Source: Candidatus Woesearchaeota archaeon
GTDB lineage: Archaea; Nanobdellota; Nanobdellia; SCGC-AAA011-G17; JACPIM01
Direction of reading: 5' to 3'
Length of the DNA: 64,000 bases
Assembly (NCBI GenBank): GCA_016188045.1
Contig: JACPIM010000002.1
Location: 81,198 to 145,197 of the forward strand
Shown here: piece after piece, positions 10,084-18,274 of the stretch
Layout: every line of letters starts with the position of its first letter
Position numbering within the stretch: position 1 is the stretch's first letter
Notes under the pieces: generated by a model
Seen by the model: only the letters and a program-made list of their open reading frames with translations
Told to the model about the DNA's origin: nothing
The model's database searches: none
Made by a program: the position numbers and the translations under genes

Positions 10084-12957
10084 ATGGTTAGCCAAGATAC
10101 TATCAAAAAAGTAGTATATTTTCCTATTATTGCAGATTTATTTCATTACGGGCATTTGAGATCATTAAAATTTGCAAATCAATTAGGCGATTATTTAATC
10201 TGTGGAGTTCTTACAGAGGAAGCTATACAAAATAAGAGAGTAATATCTAATCTAGAAGAAAGAAAAAAAGTTATTGAAAATCTAAAATTCATAGATCGCA
10301 TTCTGGTACAAGATAAAAAAGATTCTACAGAAGTTTTAAAAAAGATTCATGAAGAATTTCCAGAAGCAGAACTTATTCTGGTAAGGGATGAAGACTGGAA
10401 CTATTTTCCAGAACTAGATTATCTAAAATCAATTAAGGGAAGAATAGAAACATATCCAAATTATGCAAGATTATCAGACCAGAATATATTCAAGGCGCTT
10501 CTGGAGCAATACAAAGGAGACTTTAAAAATATAAGTGAATTTGCTGATTATTTTAAAATAAACCCTTTTGAAATTTCAGAAACAAGCCTAATTTCAACAA
10601 AAGCAAACACACTAAAAGCTCTTAAACCTTTATTAAAACATTCAAAAATAGAGGATTTTTATATTTTTACAGTTTCAGACTGGAAAGAAAAAAAAGAGGA
10701 TATTTTATCTGAACTAAAAAACAAATTCAATTCTAAAGTAGTAGTTAGAAGTTCTGCAATAAGTGAAGACACATTTAAATCATCAATGGCAGGCTACTTT
10801 TATAGTGCGCTCAATGTTAATTCAAATAACAAAGAAGAACTAGTTGAAGCAATTAATAAGGTTGTTAAGTCATACATAAATAAAGGATCAGAAAATTTAT
10901 CAGATCAAGTGTTAATACAAAAACAAACAGAAAGCATTATTTTAAGTGGCGTAGTCTTTACAAGATCCCTGGAAAATAATTCTCCATATTATGCAATAAA
11001 TTATGATGATAAGACCGGATTAAGCAACACAGTAACAAGAGGAACAGAAAGCAAAACAATTAAAATATCAAAATTTGCAGACCCAAAAAATTATGATGAA
11101 AGATTCCATAAGCTTGTGACTGCAATTAGCGAAATAGAAGATATAATTCCAAATTTAAGTTTAGATATAGAATTTGCAATTACAAAAGAGCAAGAAGTAT
11201 TTATTTTCCAGGTTAGGCCAGTAATAGTAAATTATGGAGATAATTTAGATGAAGAAATAAAACTTTCAATAAAAAAATTAAAACAAGAATTCTTTAAATT
11301 ATCAAAGAGACCAGAGCATATTTTTGGTAATGAAAGCTATTTTGCCGATATGCCAGATTGGAACCCGGCAGAAGTAATTGGCGATAGCCCAAGATATTTA
11401 GATTATTCATTGTATTCATATTTAATAACAGATTCTATCTGGCATGAAGCCAGAAAATCACAAGGCTACAGGAATGTATCTCCAGCAAAATTAGTTATTT
11501 TATTCGGCAACAAGCCATATGTTGATGTTAGAAATACCTTTAATTCCTTTATTCCAAATACGATATCAGACGGATTGGCAGAAAAACTTGTTAATTTTTA
11601 TTTAAATAAGTTAAAAAACAATCCAGAATTGCAGGACAAAGTTGAGTTTGATATTGTATATACCTGCTATGATCTATCCTTTGACGAAAAGTCAAAAGAA
11701 TTAATTAAAGCAAATTTCTCTTATGATGAAATAAAAGAACTAAAACAAGCCCTTTTAGGCCTTACAAACAATTTATTGGAGAATTATAAAGGGCTAATAG
11801 AAAAAGAGTATTCATCAATAGATTATATGCTTGGTGTAAGACAAAATGTGAAAACAATAGATCTCAAGTCAAATTTAAATGCAATAGAATTAGTACAGCA
11901 AGCTAAAAAATTATTAGAAAGCTGTAAAAAAGGAACATTGCAGTTTTCAAGGTTAGCTAGGTTAGCCTTTATTGGAAAAATAATTCTTAAAAGTATGTTA
12001 CGCCAAAAAATAATAGATCAAACGTTTTATGATGCTTTCTTAATGTCTATAAATACAGTAGCAACTAAAATAAGTAACGATTTTGATTTGTTAAGGTCGG
12101 GTAAACTAAGCAAAGAGAAATTTTTAGTTACATATGGTCATTTAAGGCCAGGAACTTATGATATAACTAGTCTAAGATATGATTTGAATCAAGAATTATT
12201 AAATAACCTAGAAAAAAAAGATAATTTTTCTGAAAAGAAAACTTTATTTTCAATATCAAAGGAAAAACATAATGATATCTCTAAGGTCCTAAAAGAACAT
12301 AAATTAAAAATTGATTCTGAATCATTTTTTGATTTTATAAAATCGGCACTAGAATCGAGAGAACTTCTGAAATTTGAATTCACTAAGAATATAAGTGACG
12401 CGCTTGAATTAATAGCAAGAGCAGGTGAAAAGCTTGGATTCTCCAGAGAAGACCTGTCTCATCTAGATATAGACAAAATATTCCATATTTGCGAATCTGA
12501 AAGTTCAATTGAAGAAATTCAAAAATCTTGGTTAAACCTAATTGAATTTAGAAAAAGAGAACGTGAAATTTATAAACAATTAATATTGTCGCCTATAATA
12601 TTTTCAGAAAAAGATTTTGATGTTATCTCAACTTATCTGGTAAAACCAAACTTTATAACACAGAAAAAAATTAAAGCTGAAACAGTAAATATTAGTGATT
12701 GCAAAAAAGAAGATCTTTTAGCTCTAAGCGGAAAAATCATTTTGCTTGAAAGTGGTGATCCTGGTTATGACTGGATATTCACAAAAAATATCGTAGGTTT
12801 AATCACAAAATATGGCGGAGTTGCTTCTCATATGTCAATAAGATGTGCAGAGTTTGGTTTGCCAGCAGCAATAGGTTGTGGTTCTCTATTTGATAAACTT
12901 AAAAATTCATCTTCAATACTATTGGATTGTGAAGGAAATAAGATAGATTCTTTATAG
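10084..12957 (+). CDS. Fusion: N-terminal HxGH cytidylyltransferase domain plus PEP-synthase-like dikinase (glutamine kinase Cj1418-like) with C-terminal phospho-His domain
   Basis: FPIIADLFHYGHLRSLKFA; VVVRSSAISEDTFKSSMAGYF; ADMPDWNPAEVIG; GLITKYGGVASHMSIRCAEFGLPAAIGCG. Confidence 0.88.
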   Translation: MVSQDTIKKVVYFPIIADLFHYGHLRSLKFANQLGDYLICGVLTEEAIQNKRVISNLEERKKVIENLKFIDRILVQDKKDSTEVLKKIHEEFPEAELILVRDEDWNYFPELDYLKSIKGRIETYPNYARLSDQNIFKALLEQYKGDFKNISEFADYFKINPFEISETSLISTKANTLKALKPLLKHSKIEDFYIFTVSDWKEKKEDILSELKNKFNSKVVVRSSAISEDTFKSSMAGYFYSALNVNSNNKEELVEAINKVVKSYINKGSENLSDQVLIQKQTESIILSGVVFTRSLENNSPYYAINYDDKTGLSNTVTRGTESKTIKISKFADPKNYDERFHKLVTAISEIEDIIPNLSLDIEFAITKEQEVFIFQVRPVIVNYGDNLDEEIKLSIKKLKQEFFKLSKRPEHIFGNESYFADMPDWNPAEVIGDSPRYLDYSLYSYLITDSIWHEARKSQGYRNVSPAKLVILFGNKPYVDVRNTFNSFIPNTISDGLAEKLVNFYLNKLKNNPELQDKVEFDIVYTCYDLSFDEKSKELIKANFSYDEIKELKQALLGLTNNLLENYKGLIEKEYSSIDYMLGVRQNVKTIDLKSNLNAIELVQQAKKLLESCKKGTLQFSRLARLAFIGKIILKSMLRQKIIDQTFYDAFLMSINTVATKISNDFDLLRSGKLSKEKFLVTYGHLRPGTYDITSLRYDLNQELLNNLEKKDNFSEKKTLFSISKEKHNDISKVLKEHKLKIDSESFFDFIKSALESRELLKFEFTKNISDALELIARAGEKLGFSREDLSHLDIDKIFHICESESSIEEIQKSWLNLIEFRKREREIYKQLILSPIIFSEKDFDVISTYLVKPNFITQKKIKAETVNISDCKKEDLLALSGKIILLESGDPGYDWIFTKNIVGLITKYGGVASHMSIRCAEFGLPAAIGCGSLFDKLKNSSSILLDCEGNKIDSL

Positions 12958-13049
12958 TATTATTATACTGTTTTCACTCCCAATACAAATGAATTAGATT
13001 TATAAAGAAAAAAACTTTACAAAAACTAGATTTTGGGGGGCAAGCGCGA

Positions 13050-13856
13050 ATGGCAAAAGAACATGTTTTACATTTAAGAAGGCATCTCAATGCAAGACCA
13101 GCAGAACTTCGCGGAGTTGAAATTGAAGTTCCAGGTACAAAAGGTGAAAAAGCAGAAGTAGGTAAAGGTGTTTTTCCAGATAAGATAGTTAGACTAAATC
13201 CAGGAGAATCACAAAAAGGTTACGAAATTGGTAAAAAATTATATGTTCCTAAAGAAGCAGAAACCATATCGGTTTTATATTCACCATTAAGAAGAGCAGA
13301 AGATACAGCCGCTTATATATTTCTAGGATTATTATCTCAACATCCAGAACTTAGATTTTTAGATATGAGAACAACCGAAGGTTTAAATGAAACTCGTTAT
13401 TCAAATTCAGAAGGCCAACCAGATGATGGAAATGAATTAGTAGCGATTGCTTATAATAAAACAGTAAATCCAGATCATCCTAGTTACAGATTAATGATTC
13501 AATTAGCGTTACAAGGAAATGATCCAAGAGTGGAGCCAGCAAGAGTAACTTCAGAAAGAGGATTAAGAGCAGTAATACCCTACACACTAAGCGGGGATGT
13601 ATGTTTAGCAGCCAGTCATCAACCAAATTTAGAGCTAATTGCAGCAGAGTTGGTAGGTTATCAAGGAACAAACGAAAAAGAACTTGTTAGTGCAATAGGT
13701 GGAGACTTATTTCCAGTTGGTCAAGGACTACAACTAAAAGTATTTACAGAAGAAGACAGAATAGTACATTCTTATCTTGAAAGATCAGATAGAGATTTTA
13801 AAGCCAAAGTAGACAAAGGGTTAATAGAGCATTATAAAGGTCTTATTATTTCATAG
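13050..13856 (+). CDS. Histidine phosphatase superfamily-like protein
   Basis: LHLRRHLNAR, YSPLRRAEDTAAYI, ASHQPNLELIAAEL. Confidence 0.7.
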   Translation: MAKEHVLHLRRHLNARPAELRGVEIEVPGTKGEKAEVGKGVFPDKIVRLNPGESQKGYEIGKKLYVPKEAETISVLYSPLRRAEDTAAYIFLGLLSQHPELRFLDMRTTEGLNETRYSNSEGQPDDGNELVAIAYNKTVNPDHPSYRLMIQLALQGNDPRVEPARVTSERGLRAVIPYTLSGDVCLAASHQPNLELIAAELVGYQGTNEKELVSAIGGDLFPVGQGLQLKVFTEEDRIVHSYLERSDRDFKAKVDKGLIEHYKGLIIS

Positions 13857-13868
13857 GAGGAAACAAAA

Positions 13869-14333
13869 ATGTCAGAAAAACCATGCGGATTATGTTTAGC
13901 TTATAATGAAGATATAAGATTAGTTCATAGAAATGATTATGCTTTTGGTGCAGTTCCAACTACGCCAATATGCCTAGGACACATAATAGTAGTTCCAAAA
14001 AGACACGTACAAAGATTTCACGAATTACCACCAAATGAATTAAGTGCTTATTTTGAATTACGAGATCAGATAGTGGATAGATTAATGGAACTTCATCCAG
14101 ATATGCCACCATTAGTAGGACAAAATAATGGTAAATGGAGTACTCAACCACATGCACATGAGCAAATAGCTCCAAGTCGTGGTCATTTCAAAGAATTGTT
14201 GTACCTAAGGGACTTTTTAGAGGGAGGCAAAGTAGGTAATCTCATTCTAGCTGAGAACAATAGATTGGTTAGAGCTTTAGGAGACACACCAAAAGAAACA
14301 TTAGAAGAAATGGCTTCAAAATTGAGATTTTAA
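13869..14333 (+). CDS. HIT-family hydrolase/transferase
   Basis: GHIIVVPKRHVQRFHEL...QPHAHEQIAPSR; GGAGG SD upstream. Confidence 0.85.
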   Translation: MSEKPCGLCLAYNEDIRLVHRNDYAFGAVPTTPICLGHIIVVPKRHVQRFHELPPNELSAYFELRDQIVDRLMELHPDMPPLVGQNNGKWSTQPHAHEQIAPSRGHFKELLYLRDFLEGGKVGNLILAENNRLVRALGDTPKETLEEMASKLRF

Positions 14334-14653
14334 GCACTAATTTTTATTTTATTTATTTCTTTTTCTATCAGTTTTTTAGAAATATCTAAATCTAATTCTA
14401 TTAATTTTTTTACAAGAGGGCTATCTAAGTTTAATTTATATAATTCCGCTCTTCCAATTCTTCTCGTTTTAACTACAATTCCTAATTTTATTATATTATT
14501 CCAAAATCCATGTAAAGTACTCCAACCAATATCGGCATTTTTAGCTATATCTGTCAAACTATAGTCAAATTCCCTATTTTCCAAGAAAAAATCAATAACT
14601 TTTACAATAGGAGAATTCCCAAATACCATCCTAAAAGAAGATTTTTCTTCCAT
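14330..14653 (-). CDS. Winged-helix transcriptional regulator
   Basis: VIDFFLENREFDYSLTDIAKNADIGWSTLHGFWNNIIKLGIVVKTRRIGRAELYKL. Confidence 0.65.
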   Translation of the reverse strand: MEEKSSFRMVFGNSPIVKVIDFFLENREFDYSLTDIAKNADIGWSTLHGFWNNIIKLGIVVKTRRIGRAELYKLNLDSPLVKKLIELDLDISKKLIEKEINKIKISA

Positions 14654-14760
14654 TGTGTTATATTATTACAAGCGTTTATTTATATATTTTTCTATACTTA
14701 AACATTCACCATAATGAACAAAATTATAAAAATTAAGACCATCTATTAAAATTTATTGAT

Positions 14761-14995
14761 TTAAAGAAGATTATTCTAAGAAAACTATACAGGCATAGAA
14801 TTATTGGAGGAAAACATATAGCCATAGAACATTTAACAAAAGGCTTGCCTAAACATATTATTGGAGAAGCAAAAGAAGCAGTAAAAGAATTGATAAAAGA
14901 AAGGGTTTATTTTAACAAAACCAACCTCTTATGGCTTACATGTTAGTTTAAACCAAGAAAAAATTGAGGATATACATAAGATGATAGAGAATTAA
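14761..14995 (+). pseudogene. Frameshifted remnant of a small conserved-type protein
   Basis: Frame 1 LKKIILRKLYRHRIIGGKHIAIEHLTKGLPKHIIGEAKEAVKELIKERVYF then shifts to KPTSYGLHVSLNQEKIEDIHKMIEN*; no in-frame ATG start. Confidence 0.6.
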
Positions 14996-15040
14996 TAAGT
15001 TTTCAAAAGCATTATAAGTTTTTCTACCAATATAAATAAT

Positions 15041-15727
15041 ATGTTCATCTTAATTTCACAAAGAGATGTACCTGCAGAAAAAGGAGCGAATAGAGATGCT
15101 CTAGAGCAGGATTATGTTAGTTATTATGAAAAATTTGGAATAACACTTATTCCAGTTTCAAATAATTCTAAGAACATAGAAGAATACTTCAAATTACCAA
15201 TTCATGGCATTATTTTATCTGGTGGCAACAATGTAAATCCAAAATTATATAATCAAGAAGCAAAATATCCCTCAGATTTTTCAATAAATAGGGATAATAT
15301 AGAGAAAAAATTACTAGAATTAGCAATACATAAAAAACTACCAGTATTATGTGAATGTCGTGGCTCTCAGTTTTTAAATGTTTTTTTTGGAGGCAGCTTA
15401 ATACAAAATTTAAAAGAAGAATTAAATACAAACCATATTGCAGTAACACACATAATTAAAATAACATATAAAGAAGTCTCTTCATTTTTAGGAAAAACAG
15501 AGACCAAAGTAAATTCTTTTCATAAACAAGGATTTACTAAGAAAGAATTATCAAAAAAATTAAAAGTATTTGCAATAGCAGAAGACGGAGTTATTGAAGG
15601 CATTTACCATCCAGATTATCCGATAGCAGGAATTTTATGGCACCCAGAAAGGGATAATTCAGATAAAGAATTAGATGAAAAATTAATTAAAGTATTTGTT
15701 GAAGGAACATTATTTTGGAAAAAATGA
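15041..15727 (+). CDS. Peptidase C26/class I glutamine amidotransferase-like hydrolase, gamma-glutamyl-CDP-amidate hydrolase (Cj1417)-like
   Basis: MFILISQRDVP, GIILSGGNNV, PVLCECRGSQF (Cys), NSFHKQGF, GILWHPERD. Confidence 0.8.
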   Translation: MFILISQRDVPAEKGANRDALEQDYVSYYEKFGITLIPVSNNSKNIEEYFKLPIHGIILSGGNNVNPKLYNQEAKYPSDFSINRDNIEKKLLELAIHKKLPVLCECRGSQFLNVFFGGSLIQNLKEELNTNHIAVTHIIKITYKEVSSFLGKTETKVNSFHKQGFTKKELSKKLKVFAIAEDGVIEGIYHPDYPIAGILWHPERDNSDKELDEKLIKVFVEGTLFWKK

Positions 15728-16188
15728 AAATTGGCCTGGTTTGTAAAGGAAATATATTTAGAAGCCAAGTTTTTGAACATTTTTTAAGAAGTAAAATAAA
15801 AGATAAAAATCTCGAAATATTTTCCTGCGGTGTCCTTCCCAAAGTGGCTTTTCCAGAGGAAAAAATTTTGCTTAACGAAGTTAAAGAAGAGTTAGTAAAA
15901 AGAGGCATAAATGTTTATCCAATAAGAACACCTTGGTCAAATGAAACAAGAGAAATGCTAAAAAAAGCAGATTTAATTTTAACAGCAACCCTAGAAATTA
16001 AAAATTTTATTATTAAAAATACTAAAAATAAGAATATAAAAACTTTTTATGAATTTATTGGAGAGGAAGAAAAAGATTTCGAAGACCCATTTAATTATCA
16101 AATAAGAAAACAAGACCCTAAAAAATTTAAAAGAGGATTTATAGAAATTGAAAGATTAGCAGAATTAACTGCAAATAAATTAAAATGA
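15715..16188 (+). CDS. Low-molecular-weight protein-tyrosine-phosphatase-like protein
   Basis: GLVCKGNIFRSQVFEHFL (CX5RS loop), IFSCGV; C-terminal EDPFNYQ. Confidence 0.75.
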   Translation: MEKMKIGLVCKGNIFRSQVFEHFLRSKIKDKNLEIFSCGVLPKVAFPEEKILLNEVKEELVKRGINVYPIRTPWSNETREMLKKADLILTATLEIKNFIIKNTKNKNIKTFYEFIGEEEKDFEDPFNYQIRKQDPKKFKRGFIEIERLAELTANKLK

Positions 16189-16973
16189 AAGCAATAATAT
16201 TAGCGGCAGGAATGGGAACAAGATTAGGAAAATATACAGAAAACCTACCCAAAGGAATGCTAAACTTTGCAGACAAGTCTTTAATTGAAAGGCAAGTTGA
16301 AACATTGAGATCTTGTGGGATAACTGACATAAGTATAGTTACTGGATACATGCCAGATAAAATAAACATCAAAGATGTAAAATTTTATCATAATGAAGAT
16401 TATGCAAATACAAACATGGTTTCTTCTTTATTTTGTGCTGAACAAGAATTAAATGACGATATTTTAGTATGTTATGCAGATATTTTATATGAAAAAAAAG
16501 TTATTCAAAAAATATTAAAATCAAAAGCAGACATAGGAGTAACAGCAGATGATTCTTACTGGCCTTATTGGCAAGCACGTTTAGATAATCCAGAAGAAGA
16601 TATTGAAAGTTTTGTTATTAAAAATAATAGAGTAGTAGAATTAGGAATTCCAAGATGTAGTCTAGACAAGGCAAAAGTTAGATATGTAGGTTTAATAAAA
16701 TTTTCAAAAAAAGGAGTAGAAGCCTTGAAAAAGGTTTTCTATGAAAATAAAAATAAATATTGGCATAAAGACCAACCATGGTTAAACTCAAAATCATTTA
16801 AAAAAGCATACATGACAGATATTCTTCAATCTTTAATTAATTCTGGATATAAGGTAGATCCAATAATAATAAGCAAAGGATGGATGGAATTTGATACAGT
16901 AGAAGACTATGAAAAAGCCATAAAATGGCTAAAAGAAAACAATTTAAATAGATTCTATGATATGAATTCTTAA
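16185..16973 (+). CDS. NTP-transferase, CTP:phosphoglutamine cytidylyltransferase (Cj1416)-like
   Basis: MKAIILAAGMGTRLGKYTENLPKGML, TNMVSSLFCAE, CYADILY, YWPYWQARLDNPEEDIESF, YVGLIKFS, YMTDILQSLI, GWMEFD. Confidence 0.82.
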   Translation: MKAIILAAGMGTRLGKYTENLPKGMLNFADKSLIERQVETLRSCGITDISIVTGYMPDKINIKDVKFYHNEDYANTNMVSSLFCAEQELNDDILVCYADILYEKKVIQKILKSKADIGVTADDSYWPYWQARLDNPEEDIESFVIKNNRVVELGIPRCSLDKAKVRYVGLIKFSKKGVEALKKVFYENKNKYWHKDQPWLNSKSFKKAYMTDILQSLINSGYKVDPIIISKGWMEFDTVEDYEKAIKWLKENNLNRFYDMNS

Positions 16974-18274
16974 TGATTTACAATTATAAATCTACCTTAG
17001 TTTATTTATTTTTAATAGCGTTAGCTCTATTAATTTATTATAAACTCAACCTACAAGGTTTAATAATTTATTTAATAATTTTAATAGTACTAGAAATTCT
17101 CTCAGAACTCCTAATAAACAAGCTAAGAGAAAGATTTCAATGGTTAATAACAAAAAAGAAAGATTTTCTTCCTAAATTAGATAAAGAAGGATTAAATAAA
17201 TTTTTTCCTCATGGTTTTGATCCAGAATTAGGTTGGGTTAGAAAACCAAACACAGAGCACGATGAAAAAGGTAAATTTGGTAAAACAACTTGGCATATAA
17301 ATTCAATAGGTGCAAGATCAAATCCAGGCTGTGAAGGTAAAAAACCAATAATTTCATGTTACGGTGATTCTTTTGCCTTCTCAAGACAGGTAAATGATAA
17401 TGAAACTTGGCCCCATTATTTATCAAAATTAACTAAAACAAATGTATTAAATTGGGGTGTTGGAAACCACGGCATAGACCAATCATTATTAAGATTGAAA
17501 AGAGAATACCCAAAGCATAAAACAAAAATTGTTCTTTTAGGTGTAGTTCCAGATACAGTAAGCAGAATTATGAGTACGTGGAAGCATTTTTATGAATATG
17601 GAAATGCCTTTGCATTTAAACCAAGATTTAAGTTAGAAAATAACAAACTAAAATTAATTAAAACACCAATAGATTCAGAAAACAGATATTACAATTATGA
17701 AAAATATATAGATGAAATAATTAAGGAAGATTTCTTCTATAAATATAAATTCAGAAAAGAATTAATTCAATTTCCATATTTAATTTCAATTTTAAAAAAT
17801 ACAAAAAGAAACTTTCCTTTAATATATTATAATGCGCTCTCTTTAATCTATGAAAAATTAAACAAAGATCCAGAAAAATACAAAGCGCTAGCAATGCAAA
17901 AAATAATGAGAATAAATAAATGGTGGCGTTTAAAATTATACAAAGAAAAAGAAGTAGTTGATTTACTAGTTGCCATTGTAAAAGAATTTATTAATTATTC
18001 AAAAAAACAAAAATTTACTCCGATATTTGTTTTACTTCCACAAAAAGACGATGTAAATTACATAAGAAAACACAATCATTTCTACCAACATTTAAAAGAT
18101 CAACTAAAAAATGATCTCTTGTTAATTGATTTGGCAGAAGAGCTATTAAGGGTAAAAGATTTAGACAACTTATATTCAGATGATTCAGAATATGGTGGGC
18201 ATTACAGTAAATTTGGAAATGAATTTATAGCAAAAACAATATTTAAAGTTTTAAAAGAAAATAAATTAATCTAA
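16973..18274 (+). CDS. Membrane-anchored SGNH/GDSL-like protein (possible glycan transferase/hydrolase)
   Basis: N-terminal TM segments; CYGDSFAF block I, NWGVGNHGID, C-terminal GGHYSKFGNEFIA. Confidence 0.65.
   Translation: MIYNYKSTLVYLFLIALALLIYYKLNLQGLIIYLIILIVLEILSELLINKLRERFQWLITKKKDFLPKLDKEGLNKFFPHGFDPELGWVRKPNTEHDEKGKFGKTTWHINSIGARSNPGCEGKKPIISCYGDSFAFSRQVNDNETWPHYLSKLTKTNVLNWGVGNHGIDQSLLRLKREYPKHKTKIVLLGVVPDTVSRIMSTWKHFYEYGNAFAFKPRFKLENNKLKLIKTPIDSENRYYNYEKYIDEIIKEDFFYKYKFRKELIQFPYLISILKNTKRNFPLIYYNALSLIYEKLNKDPEKYKALAMQKIMRINKWWRLKLYKEKEVVDLLVAIVKEFINYSKKQKFTPIFVLLPQKDDVNYIRKHNHFYQHLKDQLKNDLLLIDLAEELLRVKDLDNLYSDDSEYGGHYSKFGNEFIAKTIFKVLKENKLI

Noticed and set aside
13030-13050. Poly-G motifs (GGGGGG, GGGGGTG) before several starts
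   Set aside because: Can pair with the usual archaeal anti-SD via G-U; other genes here use plain GGAGG(T), so no new signal is required.
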